Shown here: one piece after another, positions 7,167 to 15,474 of the stretch
Layout: the number at the start of each line of letters is the position of its first letter
How positions within the stretch are numbered: the first letter of the stretch is position 1
Origin: Streptosporangiaceae bacterium
GTDB lineage: Bacteria; Actinomycetota; Actinomycetes; Streptosporangiales; Streptosporangiaceae
DNA: 20,290 bases
Reading direction: 5' to 3'
NCBI GenBank assembly: GCA_030039095.1
Contig: JASHQP010000165.1
Coordinates: forward strand, 1-20,290
Program-made: the position numbers and the translations under genes
Notes under the pieces: model-generated
Database searches by the model: none
What the model was told of the DNA's origin: nothing
Seen by the model: only the letters and a program-made list of their open reading frames with translations

Positions 7167-8119
7167 GCCAGCACCCCCTTGAGCCGCCCGATCACGGCAT
7201 CCCGCAAGTCGGCTGGCTCGATCACCACGGCGTCGGCGCCAAATGAGGCCAGATGCTCGCTGTACCAGCCCACATCGGAGAACGGCGCCTCGACCAGATC
7301 CCATCCCGGGCGGTGCGGGTCGGGCGTTACCGCTGCAGCGCCGCGCCGGAGCCCGAACCCGGCCCCGTGCCTGACCTGCAGCACCGCCGTCCGCCGGGCC
7401 TGTGGTTCTTTGTCCCATTCGCGCACCAGCTCGCGCACGTCGATCCCGGGCGGGACGGTGACGGCGCCCGCCGGCCCGCTGAACGTCACCGGGCCGTCGA
7501 TGCGGCTCAGCCGGAACACCCGGGTCTCGCCCCGGTCGATGTCCCGGCCAGCCACATACCAGCGGCCATGCCGGTTGACGACACCCCACGGCTCGAGCCG
7601 GCGCTGCTGGGAAACGCTGCGGCCGGCCGTGCGGTGGCTGAACGAGACCGGACGCCGGTCCCGCACCGCCTCCCACAGCGGGCCGAACGCCGCCTCTCCC
7701 GTCTGCAGCCGCGGCTCGATGCCGGGCTGCGTGGTCTCTTCCGCGTCGATCCCGGCGGCCCGCAGCTTGAGCAGGGCGCCGGCCGCAGCCCCGGCCAGCT
7801 CGGCGCGCCGCCACACCCGGGCCGCGAGGCCGAGGACCGCGGCCTCGTCGGGCTCCAGCCTGATCTCGGGAAGCCCGTACGCCTGGCGCGGTATCCGGTA
7901 CCCGGGCTCCTCGTCGGGGGTCGCGCTGATCCCGGTCTCCAGCGGGATCCCCAGCTCGCGCAGTTCGTCCTTGTCGCGCTCGAACATGCGCTTGAACGCG
8001 TCGAACGAGTCCGGGTAGCCGGGCACCGCGTCCCTGATCTGTGACGCGGTGAGGTACTTGCCCGCCGAGAGCAGGCAGACGACCAGGCTCAGCAGCCGTT
8101 CCGTCTTCCGCCGTGACAT
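7163..8119 (-). CDS. pafB: PafB, WYL-domain transcriptional regulator
   Basis: This 318-residue partner of PafC opens with MSRRKTERLLSLVVCLLSAG, close to the usual PafB N-terminus. It continues with the winged helix region (ASQIRDAVPGYPDS, FKRMFERDKDELRELGIPLE), a WYL domain (GVVNRHGRWYVAGRDIDRGETRVFRLSRI) and a WCX-type C-terminus. The ATG at 8119 is chosen because the conserved sequence begins there and AAGGA lies 10 bases ahead. A GTG at 8128 would add three residues. The gene is divergent from the DUF3866 gene and overlaps pafC by 4 bases. The reading frame continues upstream to 8233 but without similarity to PafB. Confidence 0.9.
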   Translation of the reverse strand: MSRRKTERLLSLVVCLLSAGKYLTASQIRDAVPGYPDSFDAFKRMFERDKDELRELGIPLETGISATPDEEPGYRIPRQAYGLPEIRLEPDEAAVLGLAARVWRRAELAGAAAGALLKLRAAGIDAEETTQPGIEPRLQTGEAAFGPLWEAVRDRRPVSFSHRTAGRSVSQQRRLEPWGVVNRHGRWYVAGRDIDRGETRVFRLSRIDGPVTFSGPAGAVTVPPGIDVRELVREWDKEPQARRTAVLQVRHGAGFGLRRGAAAVTPDPHRPGWDLVEAPFSDVGWYSEHLASFGADAVVIEPADLRDAVIGRLKGVLA

Positions 8120-8245
8120 TCCTGGCACGTCCTTTTCTCTCCCCCGCCTCCCAGCACCGACCGTACCTTGCCGCGGCGTGCAACAGGGGCACTGGCGCGG
8201 GTTTACTGGCCGCCTGGTGACACGCGCGTCCACTACCCTGCCTTC
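8120..8245. promoter_or_regulatory. Divergent promoter region between pafB and DUF3866
   Basis: This 126-bp gap must hold promoters for both directions. On the plus strand TACCCT (8234-8239) fits the TAnnnT -10 form and ends 6 bases before the GTG at 8246, so the DUF3866 transcript could be leaderless. On the minus strand TACGGT (about 8158-8163) is a possible -10 for pafB, with a leader of about 35 bases. No good -35 box is seen for either. Confidence 0.35.
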
Positions 8246-9337
8246 GTGATCAGATGGCGCGCCGGAGTGGTGTCAGCCGTGCGGCGGGAGTGGGCCGGCG
8301 CGGTCGAGGTCGAGGTCGCCGTCGACGGCGCGGCGGTCAGGGCGCTCGCCTACCCGGACCTCACCGGCCGGCCGCGGCCAGGAGACCGGGCGCTGCTCAA
8401 CACCGGGGCGCTGCATCTGGGCCTGGGGACCGGTGGCTACGCGCTCGTGGTCGCGCTGCCGGACCGGCTGCCGCCGGATCGTGACGGCCCCGGCCACCTC
8501 ATCAAGGCGCGGTACACGCCGCTGCAGGCCACCGTTCTCGGCGCCGACGAGCAGGGCTCACCGCATCACGAGATCCTGCGCGACGCCGACGACCTGGACG
8601 GCACCCCGGTGGTGGTCGCCGACCTGCACTCGGCCCTGCCCGCCATCCTGGCCGGGTACCGGGACGGGTGCGGGCCCGGTTTCGGCCGCGCCGTCTACGT
8701 CATGCTGGACGGCGCCGCGCTGCCCGCGTGGTTCTCCCGGACCGCCGCCGCGCTGCGGGACGCTGGCTGGCTCGCAGCGACGGTGACGGTGGGCCAGGCG
8801 TTCGGCGGCGACCTGGAGGCGGTCACCCTGCACACCGGGCTGCTGGCCGCGCGGCATGTGCTCGGCGCGGACCTGATCGTGGTGTCGCAGGGCCCCGGCA
8901 ACCTGGGCACCGGCACCAGGTGGGGATTCTCGGGGGTGGCCGCTGGCGAGGCGGTCAACGCGGCGGCCGTGCTCGGCGGCAGGCCGGTGGCTTCGCTGCG
9001 GATCAGTGACGCCGACCCGCGTGAGCGGCATCGCGGCGTCTCGCACCACAGCCTGACCAGCTACGGACGGGTGGCCCTGGCCCGGGCCGACGTCGTGCTG
9101 CCCGGTCTGCCCGGCGGATTCGGCGAACGGGTCACCGCCGCCGCCGCGCCGCTGGCGGCCCGGCACAACCTGGTGGTGGTCAGCATCGCCGGGCTGGAAG
9201 GTGCGCTGCGCGCCTGCCCGGTGCCGCTGTCCACCATGGGGCGCGGGCTGGACGAGGACCTCGCGTACTTCCTGGCCGCCGCGGCCGCCGGGCGGCACGC
9301 CGCGGTGCTCGCCGGGCAGCGCGCCGGGGAAGAATGA
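8246..9337 (+). CDS. DUF3866 family protein
   Basis: This 363-residue protein is of unknown function. It begins VIRWRAGVVSAVRREWAGAVEVEV, followed by GDRALLNTGALHLGLGTGGYALVVA (about 49-73), HLIKARYTPLQ and VADLHSALPAI. The C-terminal half has VVSQGPGNLGTGTRWGFSGV and HRGVSHHSLTSYGRVALA, the most conserved-looking blocks. This agrees with the DUF3866 family found in actinobacteria and some Firmicutes. The His-rich SHHSLTSYG and Gly-rich blocks could form a binding site, but no activity is established. The GTG at 8246 is chosen because the family's N-terminus starts there. No ribosome binding site precedes it, and a -10-like TACCCT does, consistent with a leaderless mRNA. It is divergent from pafB and followed 39 bp later by a DoxX-like gene. 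Confidence 0.75.
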   Translation: MIRWRAGVVSAVRREWAGAVEVEVAVDGAAVRALAYPDLTGRPRPGDRALLNTGALHLGLGTGGYALVVALPDRLPPDRDGPGHLIKARYTPLQATVLGADEQGSPHHEILRDADDLDGTPVVVADLHSALPAILAGYRDGCGPGFGRAVYVMLDGAALPAWFSRTAAALRDAGWLAATVTVGQAFGGDLEAVTLHTGLLAARHVLGADLIVVSQGPGNLGTGTRWGFSGVAAGEAVNAAAVLGGRPVASLRISDADPRERHRGVSHHSLTSYGRVALARADVVLPGLPGGFGERVTAAAAPLAARHNLVVVSIAGLEGALRACPVPLSTMGRGLDEDLAYFLAAAAAGRHAAVLAGQRAGEE

Positions 9338-9376
9338 ACCGAGCCGGAACCTCCGGCGAACCGAAAGGCAGGGCTG

Positions 9377-9799
9377 ATGGGATTTACAGCGAGGGCGCGG
9401 CGGCTGCCCGGGCGGCTCACGGCCGGCGCGTTCATTCTCAACGCGGGCCTGGGAAAGTGGTCGGCCGACGAGGAAGCGGCCGCCCGGCTGCACGGCATGG
9501 CCGTCGGCACCTATCCATTCCTTGCCCGGCTGAAGCCGAAGGACTTCGTGCGGCTGCTGTCGGCCGGCGAGATCGCGCTCGGCTCGGCGCTGCTGCTGCC
9601 GGTCGTGCCCGCGGCCGTCGCCGGGGCAGGCCTGACCGCGTTCTCCGCCGGACTGCTCGGCCTGTACGCCCGCACGCCCGGCATGACGAAGGATGACGGC
9701 ATCCGGCCCAGCCAGCAGGGCACCCCGCTGGCCAAGGACGTGTGGATGCTCGGCATCGGCATCGGCCTCACCGTCGACGCGCTCACCGACCGGTCATGA
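9377..9799 (+). CDS. DoxX-like small membrane protein
   Basis: This 140-residue product has hydrophobic segments around residues 14-26, 59-78, 81-97 and 121-136. The motif LTAGAFILNAGLGKW and the C-terminal half fit DoxX/DoxD-like four-helix membrane proteins. Exact roles of this family are varied and mostly unknown; some are linked to quinone or thiol redox. The ATG at 9377 has GAAAGG 8 bases ahead. The gene follows DUF3866 by 39 bp on the same strand, so the pair probably forms a two-gene transcript. It converges on the FKBP gene, with a 39-bp gap in which no hairpin terminator was found. Confidence 0.65.
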   Translation: MGFTARARRLPGRLTAGAFILNAGLGKWSADEEAAARLHGMAVGTYPFLARLKPKDFVRLLSAGEIALGSALLLPVVPAAVAGAGLTAFSAGLLGLYARTPGMTKDDGIRPSQQGTPLAKDVWMLGIGIGLTVDALTDRS

Positions 9800-9838
9800 C
9801 GTGAGCGCGTCCACGGTGAACGGGATCCGGCGGGGTGC

Positions 9839-10792
9839 TCAGCTCTTGCTGCTGTTGACCGCGTCGAGGACGTCTACCACGAAGACGAGCGTGTCGGTTC
9901 CCTTGATCCCGGCCGAGGACTCGCCGGACGAACCGTAGCCGTCCTTTGGCGGGATGATCAGCATCACCCTGCTGCCCACCGGCACGCCGAGCAGGCCCTT
10001 GTCCCAGCCCGGGATGATCTGCGCCGGCGACGCGTCGATCTGGAAGCCGAATGGCGCGCCCCTGGACCAGGAAGAGTCGAAGACCGCGCGGGTCCGCCAG
10101 TTCAGGCCGACGTACTGCGTGACGACCTCCTGGCCCTTGGTGACCGGAGGGCCGTTGCCCTTGATCAGGGTCTTCACGATCAGCCCGCCGGGCGGCGACG
10201 TCTTCGGGATCGTGACCGTCGGCGCCTTGCCCGCTGCCTGGCTCACGGTTGGCAGGCTGCCGCCGCCGTTGGAGACGTGCGTGCCGGACGCCGACGCGGT
10301 CCCGGAATAAGACTTGATCATGTCGACCACGAACACGAGCGTGTCGCTCCCGGTGACGCCGACCTCTGTGTTGCCCGAGGATCCGTAGCCGTACTTCGGC
10401 GGCAGCACCGCGAGCACCCGGCTGCCCATCTTCTTTCCCTGCAGGGCCGTCTGCAGGCCGGGCAGCAGGGAGCCCGAGAGCACCTGCGGGGTGCTGCTGT
10501 ACGTGCTGAGCACGAGCTTGTGCGTGGTCCCGCTCCAGATGTAGACCACGTAGTTGGTGAGGAACGCGTCGCTCTTGGTCAGCGTCGCCCCGCTGCCCTG
10601 GATCTCCGTCTTGACGTACAGGTTCTTGCCCGCCTTCTTGGCCGGGATCTTGACGTCCGGCGCCTTGCCGAACGTGCCGGCCGCCGTCACCGAGCCGTTG
10701 GGGCTCGACGGCGGCGTCGATGACGAGCCGCAGCCAACCAGGGCGAGGGCGGCGACCAGGGGAAGCAAGAGCGCAGCAGCGATGCGTCGCAT
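9839..10792 (-). CDS. Lipoprotein with two FKBP-type peptidyl-prolyl isomerase domains
   Basis: This 317-residue protein has a lipoprotein signal peptide with lipobox LVGC (Cys21), then a Ser/Pro-rich linker. Two FKBP domains follow at about 70-165 and 215-312. It should be anchored outside the membrane and assist folding of exported proteins. Domain 2 keeps the canonical signature: VFDSS, IIPGWDKGLLGVPVG, and PPKDGYGSSG. Domain 1 keeps the PPKYGYGSSG end but has VLSTYSS in place of FDSS and LLPGLQTAL in place of the IPGWD element, so its active site is probably weak or lost. The ATG at 10792 has GAGGA (10798-10802) 5 bases ahead. FKBP genes next to pafA are common in actinomycetes. It is 36 bp downstream of the membrane protein gene. 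Confidence 0.88.
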   Translation of the reverse strand: MRRIAAALLLPLVAALALVGCGSSSTPPSSPNGSVTAAGTFGKAPDVKIPAKKAGKNLYVKTEIQGSGATLTKSDAFLTNYVVYIWSGTTHKLVLSTYSSTPQVLSGSLLPGLQTALQGKKMGSRVLAVLPPKYGYGSSGNTEVGVTGSDTLVFVVDMIKSYSGTASASGTHVSNGGGSLPTVSQAAGKAPTVTIPKTSPPGGLIVKTLIKGNGPPVTKGQEVVTQYVGLNWRTRAVFDSSWSRGAPFGFQIDASPAQIIPGWDKGLLGVPVGSRVMLIIPPKDGYGSSGESSAGIKGTDTLVFVVDVLDAVNSSKS

Positions 10793-10828
10793 GGGAATCC
10801 TCGAAGTCGGGTCATGAGCGCAGCCAGC

Positions 10829-12514
10829 CTACCCGCTCCCATTCCGGAGCCCATCCGGCGCTGCGGAAAGGCGCTGCAGCAGGTTCTGGCGCCAGACCAG
10901 AACCGTGTAGCGGCCGAGGTCGTAGGTGTGATCGGGGCGCCCGAAGGTGGCCATGATCTGGCCCGACGGGTCGAACGGCTTGAGCCCTGCCTCGCCGGTG
11001 AACCCGGGCTTCCCGGAGAACAGCAGCACGAAGGTGGCGTCGTGCAGCCGCGGGTCATACCACGACGCATCCGAATAATAGTGGCCGGCGCCGACGCCGC
11101 CGGGACGGCCACGGTTCACCGCCAGCGCCCTGATCTGGACCCGGTTGCCGCTGGCGAGCGTCAGCGCGTTGGCCTGCCAGTAGCCGCTCAGGCCGTAGTC
11201 CAGGTGGTGCCGGGCCAGAAACGAGGCGAGCTGGGGAGGTTCGGACTGCGCGGGGTGTGCCAGGGCGTTGCCGCCCAGCGTCACCACGTAGCCGAGCAGG
11301 ATGGCCGCCGCCACGGTGACCAGGCGAGCGGAGATCAGCCGGCCGGCGAGCAGCCTGCCCGCGAGCACCGCGGCGAATGGCAGCGCCGCGGCCATCTCGT
11401 GCGAGTACCCGATCCCGGGCACCTGCCGCCAGAACAGGAAAGCGGGGACGATGATCAGCGTGCCGACCAGGAGAAGCTGCACGACCAGGTCGCTGTCTCG
11501 CGGGAACCGGCGGATCGCGACGCACACCGCCCAGGCCGCGAGCGCCACCCCGGCCAGGTGCAGCAGCACCAGCCCCGCGCTCAGTCCCAGCCTGAGCCCG
11601 ACGAAGTCGGCGCCGAACAGCAGCAGCAGCCCTTGCACGGTCAGCCACAGCCGGCCCGGCAGCTGGCTCGCCGGCGCGAGGTGGAGCGGCACGGGCACCA
11701 TGCTGTAGCCGCCCGCGGCGTGGATCGCCGCGGGCACCGTCAGCCCCACCACGAGTGCGGCCAGCGCCGCCGCGGCCAGGGACAGCTCATAGCGGGCATC
11801 GGACGGGCGGTGCCGCCCGGCGGCGATCCGCCGGCCGGCGGATACCAGGCTGACCACGAGCAGCGGCGCGATCCCGATCAACAGCACCACTTCGTCGGCG
11901 GCCATGGCCCAGGCCAGCAGCAGCCCGACGGCGGCCGGCACCCAGCGCCGCCGCCCGAACCGGTCCAGCAGCAGCCACGCTGCCAGGACCGGGACGGCGG
12001 TGCCGACATGATCCGGTGACAGCAGCAGCACCTGGGTGCCGACGCCGAGCTGCGGTGCCAGCATCATGCCCGCCGCGATCAGCATCCGGACCCAGCCCTC
12101 TGTGCCGGTCGCCTTCCCCTTCGCCAGCAGCGCCGCCACCGCCACGAGCAGGGTGTAGGTCAGGGCCGCCCCCACGTGCACGACGTCGGCGTTCAGCCCG
12201 CGGGTGAGCTCGACCAGCATGTACTCGGGCAGCTCGGTCGTGTAGTAGGACGCATCCGCCATGTTCCAGCCGTGCAGCGTCAGGTTGCCGTGCAGCATGT
12301 CCCACGCCTGCAGCGCGTTCGACGCACCGTCCGAGTTCGTCACGACCGTCATCGACATCCGCAGGTAGCAGATGAACGCAACCACGGCGGCCGCGGTGAA
12401 CAGTAACCGCCCGGCCCACCGGTCCGCCATCGTGGGCCGTGGTGGTGCCGCCGGAACCGGGGGTTGGTTGCCGTCTTCGGCCAGCCCGCGGGCGTCGCGT
12501 TCCGAAACCGACAT
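10829..12514 (-). CDS. Polytopic membrane protein, GT-C glycosyltransferase-like
   Basis: This 561-residue product has a Pro-rich cytoplasmic N-terminus (about 1-33), a first helix (about 34-52), then an external loop with NSDGASNALQAWDMLHGN and YYTTELPEYMLVEL. About nine to eleven hydrophobic segments follow, up to residue 420, and then a soluble tail of about 140 residues rich in Gly, Tyr and Asp. An acidic first external loop followed by many helices is the general layout of GT-C glycosyltransferases that use polyprenyl-phosphate sugars. No specific family or substrate can be named, and a non-enzymatic membrane protein is possible. The gene starts 21 bp after the pafA stop and ends 36 bp before the FKBP gene, so it probably shares their transcript. 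Confidence 0.6.
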   Translation of the reverse strand: MSVSERDARGLAEDGNQPPVPAAPPRPTMADRWAGRLLFTAAAVVAFICYLRMSMTVVTNSDGASNALQAWDMLHGNLTLHGWNMADASYYTTELPEYMLVELTRGLNADVVHVGAALTYTLLVAVAALLAKGKATGTEGWVRMLIAAGMMLAPQLGVGTQVLLLSPDHVGTAVPVLAAWLLLDRFGRRRWVPAAVGLLLAWAMAADEVVLLIGIAPLLVVSLVSAGRRIAAGRHRPSDARYELSLAAAALAALVVGLTVPAAIHAAGGYSMVPVPLHLAPASQLPGRLWLTVQGLLLLFGADFVGLRLGLSAGLVLLHLAGVALAAWAVCVAIRRFPRDSDLVVQLLLVGTLIIVPAFLFWRQVPGIGYSHEMAAALPFAAVLAGRLLAGRLISARLVTVAAAILLGYVVTLGGNALAHPAQSEPPQLASFLARHHLDYGLSGYWQANALTLASGNRVQIRALAVNRGRPGGVGAGHYYSDASWYDPRLHDATFVLLFSGKPGFTGEAGLKPFDPSGQIMATFGRPDHTYDLGRYTVLVWRQNLLQRLSAAPDGLRNGSG

Positions 12515-12535
12515 CAGGTCTTCCCGTCCGGTCCT

Positions 12536-13894
12536 CTACATGCCGGCGATCAGCTTCTCCACGCGCTCGTCGACCGAGCGGAAAGGATCCTTGCAGAGCA
12601 CGGTCCGCTGCGCCTGGTCGTTCAGCTTCAGGTGAACCCAGTCCACCGTGAAGTCGCGGCGCCGTTCCTGCGCCCGCCGGATGAACTCCCCCCGCAGCCG
12701 CGCCCTGGTGGTCTGCGGCGGCACCGACTTGGCCTGGAAGATGTCCAGATCCCGGCAGGCGCGCTCGACGGCGCCGCGGCGCTGCAGCAGATAGTACAGG
12801 CCCCGGCCGCGGTGCACGTCGTGGTAGGCGAGGTCGAGCTGCGCCACTCTCGGGTGGGAGAGCTGCAGGTCGTACTTGGCCCGGTACCGCTCGATCAGCT
12901 GGTACTTGGTGACCCAGTCGATCTCCCGGGCCACCAGGCCGAGATCCCCGGTCTGCACGGCGCGCAGGGTCAGCTCCCACAGGGCGAGCACCCGCTCGGT
13001 GATCGGGTCCGGGCCGCGGCGGTCGGCGAAGTCCCTGGCCTTGGCCAGGTACTCCTGCTGGATATCGAGTGCGCTCACCTCACGCCCGTTGGCCAGCCGC
13101 ACCTTGCGCCGGCCGGTCATGTCGTGACTGACGTCCCTGATCGCCCGGATCGGGTTCTCCAGCGTCAGGTCGCGCATGACCGTCCCGGCCTCGACCATCC
13201 GCAGCACCAGGTCGGTGGCGCCGACCTTGAGCAGCATCGTGGTTTCGCTCATGTTCGAGTCGCCGACGATCACGTGCAGCCGGCGGAACCGCTCGGCGTC
13301 GGCGTGCGGCTCGTCGCGCGTGTTGATGATCGGGCGCGACCTGGTGGTCGCCGACGACACGCCCTCCCAGATGTGCTCGGCGCGCTGGCTGACGCAGTAC
13401 ACGGCGCCGCGCGGCGTCTGCAGCACCTTGCCGGCGCCGCAGATGATCTGCCGGGTGACCAGGAACGGGATCAGGATGTCGGCCAGCCTGCCGAACTCGC
13501 CGTGCCGGCCGACCAGGTAGTTCTCGTGGCAGCCGTAGGAGTTGCCCGCGGAGTCGGTGTTGTTCTTGAACAGGTAGATGTCGCCGGCGATGCCCTCTTC
13601 ACGCAGCCGGCGGTCCGCGTCGACGAGCAGGCCCTCGAGGATCCGCTCGCCCGCCTTGTCGTGCGTGACCAGGTCGATCAGGTTGTCGCACTCCGGCGTC
13701 GCGTACTCGGGGTGGCTGCCCACGTCCAGGTAGAGCCGGGCGCCGTTGCGCAGGAACACGTTGCTGCTGCGGCCCCAGGACACCACCCGCCGGAACAGGT
13801 ACCTGGCCACCTCGTCCGGGGACAGCCGCCGCTGCCCGCGGAACGTGCAGGTGACGCCGTACTCGTTCTCGAGCCCGAAGATCCGTCTGTCCAT
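12536..13894 (-). CDS. pafA: Pup-protein ligase PafA
   Basis: PafA activates the C-terminal glutamate of Pup with ATP and joins it to a lysine of the target protein. The 452-residue product is close to full length for the family. Its N-terminus is [13 protein letters not shown], with the Mg/ATP-binding Glu9. The catalytic Asp57 lies in [47 protein letters not shown] and [11 protein letters not shown] are the conserved binding blocks, and the C-terminus has the [20 protein letters not shown] region. It lacks the long Dop loop, which separates it from Dop. The start is 11 bp after the aldehyde dehydrogenase stop and has no obvious ribosome binding site, so its translation may be coupled to that gene. 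Confidence 0.97.
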   Translation of the reverse strand: MDRRIFGLENEYGVTCTFRGQRRLSPDEVARYLFRRVVSWGRSSNVFLRNGARLYLDVGSHPEYATPECDNLIDLVTHDKAGERILEGLLVDADRRLREEGIAGDIYLFKNNTDSAGNSYGCHENYLVGRHGEFGRLADILIPFLVTRQIICGAGKVLQTPRGAVYCVSQRAEHIWEGVSSATTRSRPIINTRDEPHADAERFRRLHVIVGDSNMSETTMLLKVGATDLVLRMVEAGTVMRDLTLENPIRAIRDVSHDMTGRRKVRLANGREVSALDIQQEYLAKARDFADRRGPDPITERVLALWELTLRAVQTGDLGLVAREIDWVTKYQLIERYRAKYDLQLSHPRVAQLDLAYHDVHRGRGLYYLLQRRGAVERACRDLDIFQAKSVPPQTTRARLRGEFIRRAQERRRDFTVDWVHLKLNDQAQRTVLCKDPFRSVDERVEKLIAGM

Positions 13895-13905
13895 GTGGCG
13901 CCGTA

Positions 13906-15366
13906 CTACCAGTCCACCGCGATGTACTTGGTCTCGGTGAACTCCAGCAGCCCCTCGTGGGCGCCCTCGCGGCCGAGCCCCGACTGCTTCACCCCGCCGA
14001 ACGGCGCCGCCGGGTCAGAGACGACGCCGCGGTTGATGCCGACCATGCCGGCCTCGAGCGCCTCGGCGACCTGCAGCGCCCGGCGCAGGTCGCGGGTGTA
14101 CAGGTAGGACACCAGGCCGTACTCGGTGGAGTTGGCGAGCGCGATCGCCTCGCTGGTGTCGGTGAACCGCACGATCGGCGCGACCGGCCCGAAGATCTCC
14201 TCGGACAGGATTCCCGCGTCGGCCGGAACGTTGTCGAGCACCGTCGGCTCGTAGAAGTAGCCGCGCCGATCCGGGGCGTGCCCGCCGGTCACCACCCTGC
14301 TGCCGGTCTTGGTGGCGTCCTCGACCAGCTCGGCCACCTTGGACCGCGTGTCCTCGTTGACCAGCGGGCCGAGGTCGGTGCCGTCGTCGAGGCCGGAGCC
14401 GACCCTGAGCGCCGCCAGCCGCTGCGCGAACCGGGAGCTGAACTCGTCAGCGACCGCGTCGTGCACGTAGAAGCGGTTGGCCGCGGTGCACGCCTCGCCG
14501 CCGTTGCGCATCTTGGCGAGGAACGCACCGTCGAGGGCGGCATCGAGGTCTGCGTCATCGAAGACGAGGAAGGGCGCGTTGCCGCCGAGTTCCATGGAGC
14601 AGTTCGTGACGGTCTGCGCGGCGGTCGCCAGCAGCGTCCGGCCCACCTCGGTGGAGCCGGTGAAGGACAGCTTGCGCACTGCTGGTTCCGCGAGCATGGC
14701 AGCTACGAGAGGCCCGGCCTTGACCGTGGTGATCACGTTCACGACCCCGTCGGGGACGCCGGCCTCGTGCAGGATCTCGGCGACCGCGAACGCCGACAGC
14801 GGCGTCTCCTTTGCCGGCTTCAGCACCACCGTGCAGCCGGCCGCGAGCGCGGGCCCGATCTTGCGGGTGGCCATGGCCGCCGGGAAATTCCACGGCGTCA
14901 CCAGCACGCTGACGCCGACCGGCTGGCGCTGCACCATGATCCGGTTAGCGCCGGAGGGCGCGGTCATCAGCGAGCCTTCGATCCGCACCGCCTCTTCCGC
15001 GTACCACCGGAAGAACTCGGCGGCGTAGGTGATCTCCGCCTTCGCGTCCTTGAGCGCCTTGCCGTTCTCGACGACCATCAGCCGCGCCAGCGCGTCGGAT
15101 CGCTGGATCATCAGCTCCCAGGCGCGGCGCAGGCACTCGCCGCGCTCCCGCGGCGGCGTCGCGGCCCAGCGCGGCAGGGCGTTGTGGGCGGCGGAGACCG
15201 CGTCCAGGGCGTCCTCGACGCTCGCGCTCGCCACCTCCGCCACCGGGTCTTCGGTGGCCGGGTCGACGACCGGCAGCACACCGGCGCGCCCGTCGGTCCA
15301 CTCGCCGCCGATCAGCAGAGACGTGGGTACACCGATGCCGGTGATGCTCGCGAGGTCAGCGGTCAC
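13906..15366 (-). CDS. NAD(P)-dependent aldehyde dehydrogenase, succinate-semialdehyde dehydrogenase-like
   Basis: This is a 486-residue enzyme of the aldehyde dehydrogenase superfamily, which oxidises an aldehyde to an acid with NAD(P). The catalytic set is intact: Asn160 in TPWNFPAAM, Glu259 in MELGGNAP and Cys293 in [13 protein letters not shown]. The cofactor region ([22 protein letters not shown]) and the C-terminal [14 protein letters not shown] are present. The [10 protein letters not shown] motif points to the GabD-like succinate semialdehyde group, but substrate cannot be proved. The GTG at 15366 has GAGGAGG (15371-15377) 4 bases ahead. It lies 108 bp after prcA and 11 bp before pafA, inside the proteasome locus, where this gene is not expected. 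Confidence 0.9.
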   Translation of the reverse strand: MTADLASITGIGVPTSLLIGGEWTDGRAGVLPVVDPATEDPVAEVASASVEDALDAVSAAHNALPRWAATPPRERGECLRRAWELMIQRSDALARLMVVENGKALKDAKAEITYAAEFFRWYAEEAVRIEGSLMTAPSGANRIMVQRQPVGVSVLVTPWNFPAAMATRKIGPALAAGCTVVLKPAKETPLSAFAVAEILHEAGVPDGVVNVITTVKAGPLVAAMLAEPAVRKLSFTGSTEVGRTLLATAAQTVTNCSMELGGNAPFLVFDDADLDAALDGAFLAKMRNGGEACTAANRFYVHDAVADEFSSRFAQRLAALRVGSGLDDGTDLGPLVNEDTRSKVAELVEDATKTGSRVVTGGHAPDRRGYFYEPTVLDNVPADAGILSEEIFGPVAPIVRFTDTSEAIALANSTEYGLVSYLYTRDLRRALQVAEALEAGMVGINRGVVSDPAAPFGGVKQSGLGREGAHEGLLEFTETKYIAVDW

Positions 15367-15370
15367 GTTA

Positions 15371-15377
15371 CCTCCTC
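15371..15377 (-). promoter_or_regulatory. Strong ribosome binding site for the aldehyde dehydrogenase
   Basis: GAGGAGG on the minus strand lies 4 bases ahead of the GTG start at 15366. It is the closest match to the Shine-Dalgarno consensus in the window. Confidence 0.75.
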
Positions 15378-15424
15378 ATGCCGGGCCAGCCTGGCAGCCC
15401 TCCGCACGCACTTGACACTACCCC

Positions 15425-15439
15425 GGCCGTGGCACGGCC
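15425..15439 (-). other. Compact inverted repeat between prcA and the aldehyde dehydrogenase gene
   Basis: GGCCGTG and CACGGCC flank a single base; as RNA this would be a 6-bp stem with a 3-base loop. It lies 36 bases after the prcA stop and is followed by GGGG rather than a T run. It may be a weak terminator or attenuator that separates the core proteasome genes from the dehydrogenase-pafA part (inference). Confidence 0.4.
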
Positions 15440-15474
15440 CGGACCTGACCGATTCCCGGTGCACCGCGGCCGGC

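Noticed and set aside
6168..8192. A long fused reading frame covering pafC and running back through pafB
   Set aside because: The upstream half is out of frame with PafB and has no homology. PafC starts at the GTG at 7166 in a GTGA overlap with the pafB stop, so there is no fusion.
9800..9838. Terminator between the convergent DoxX-like and FKBP genes
   Set aside because: No inverted repeat of useful length and no T run was found in the 39 bases.
12464..14107. Plus-strand open frame of about 547 codons opposite pafA
   Set aside because: It is antisense to PafA, which is beyond doubt, and it has no ribosome binding site or family resemblance.
15412..15417. TTGACA on the plus strand in the prcA-dehydrogenase gap
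   Set aside because: It is a perfect -35 sequence but points away from the dehydrogenase, has no -10 box at 17 bases and leads into antisense of prcA only.
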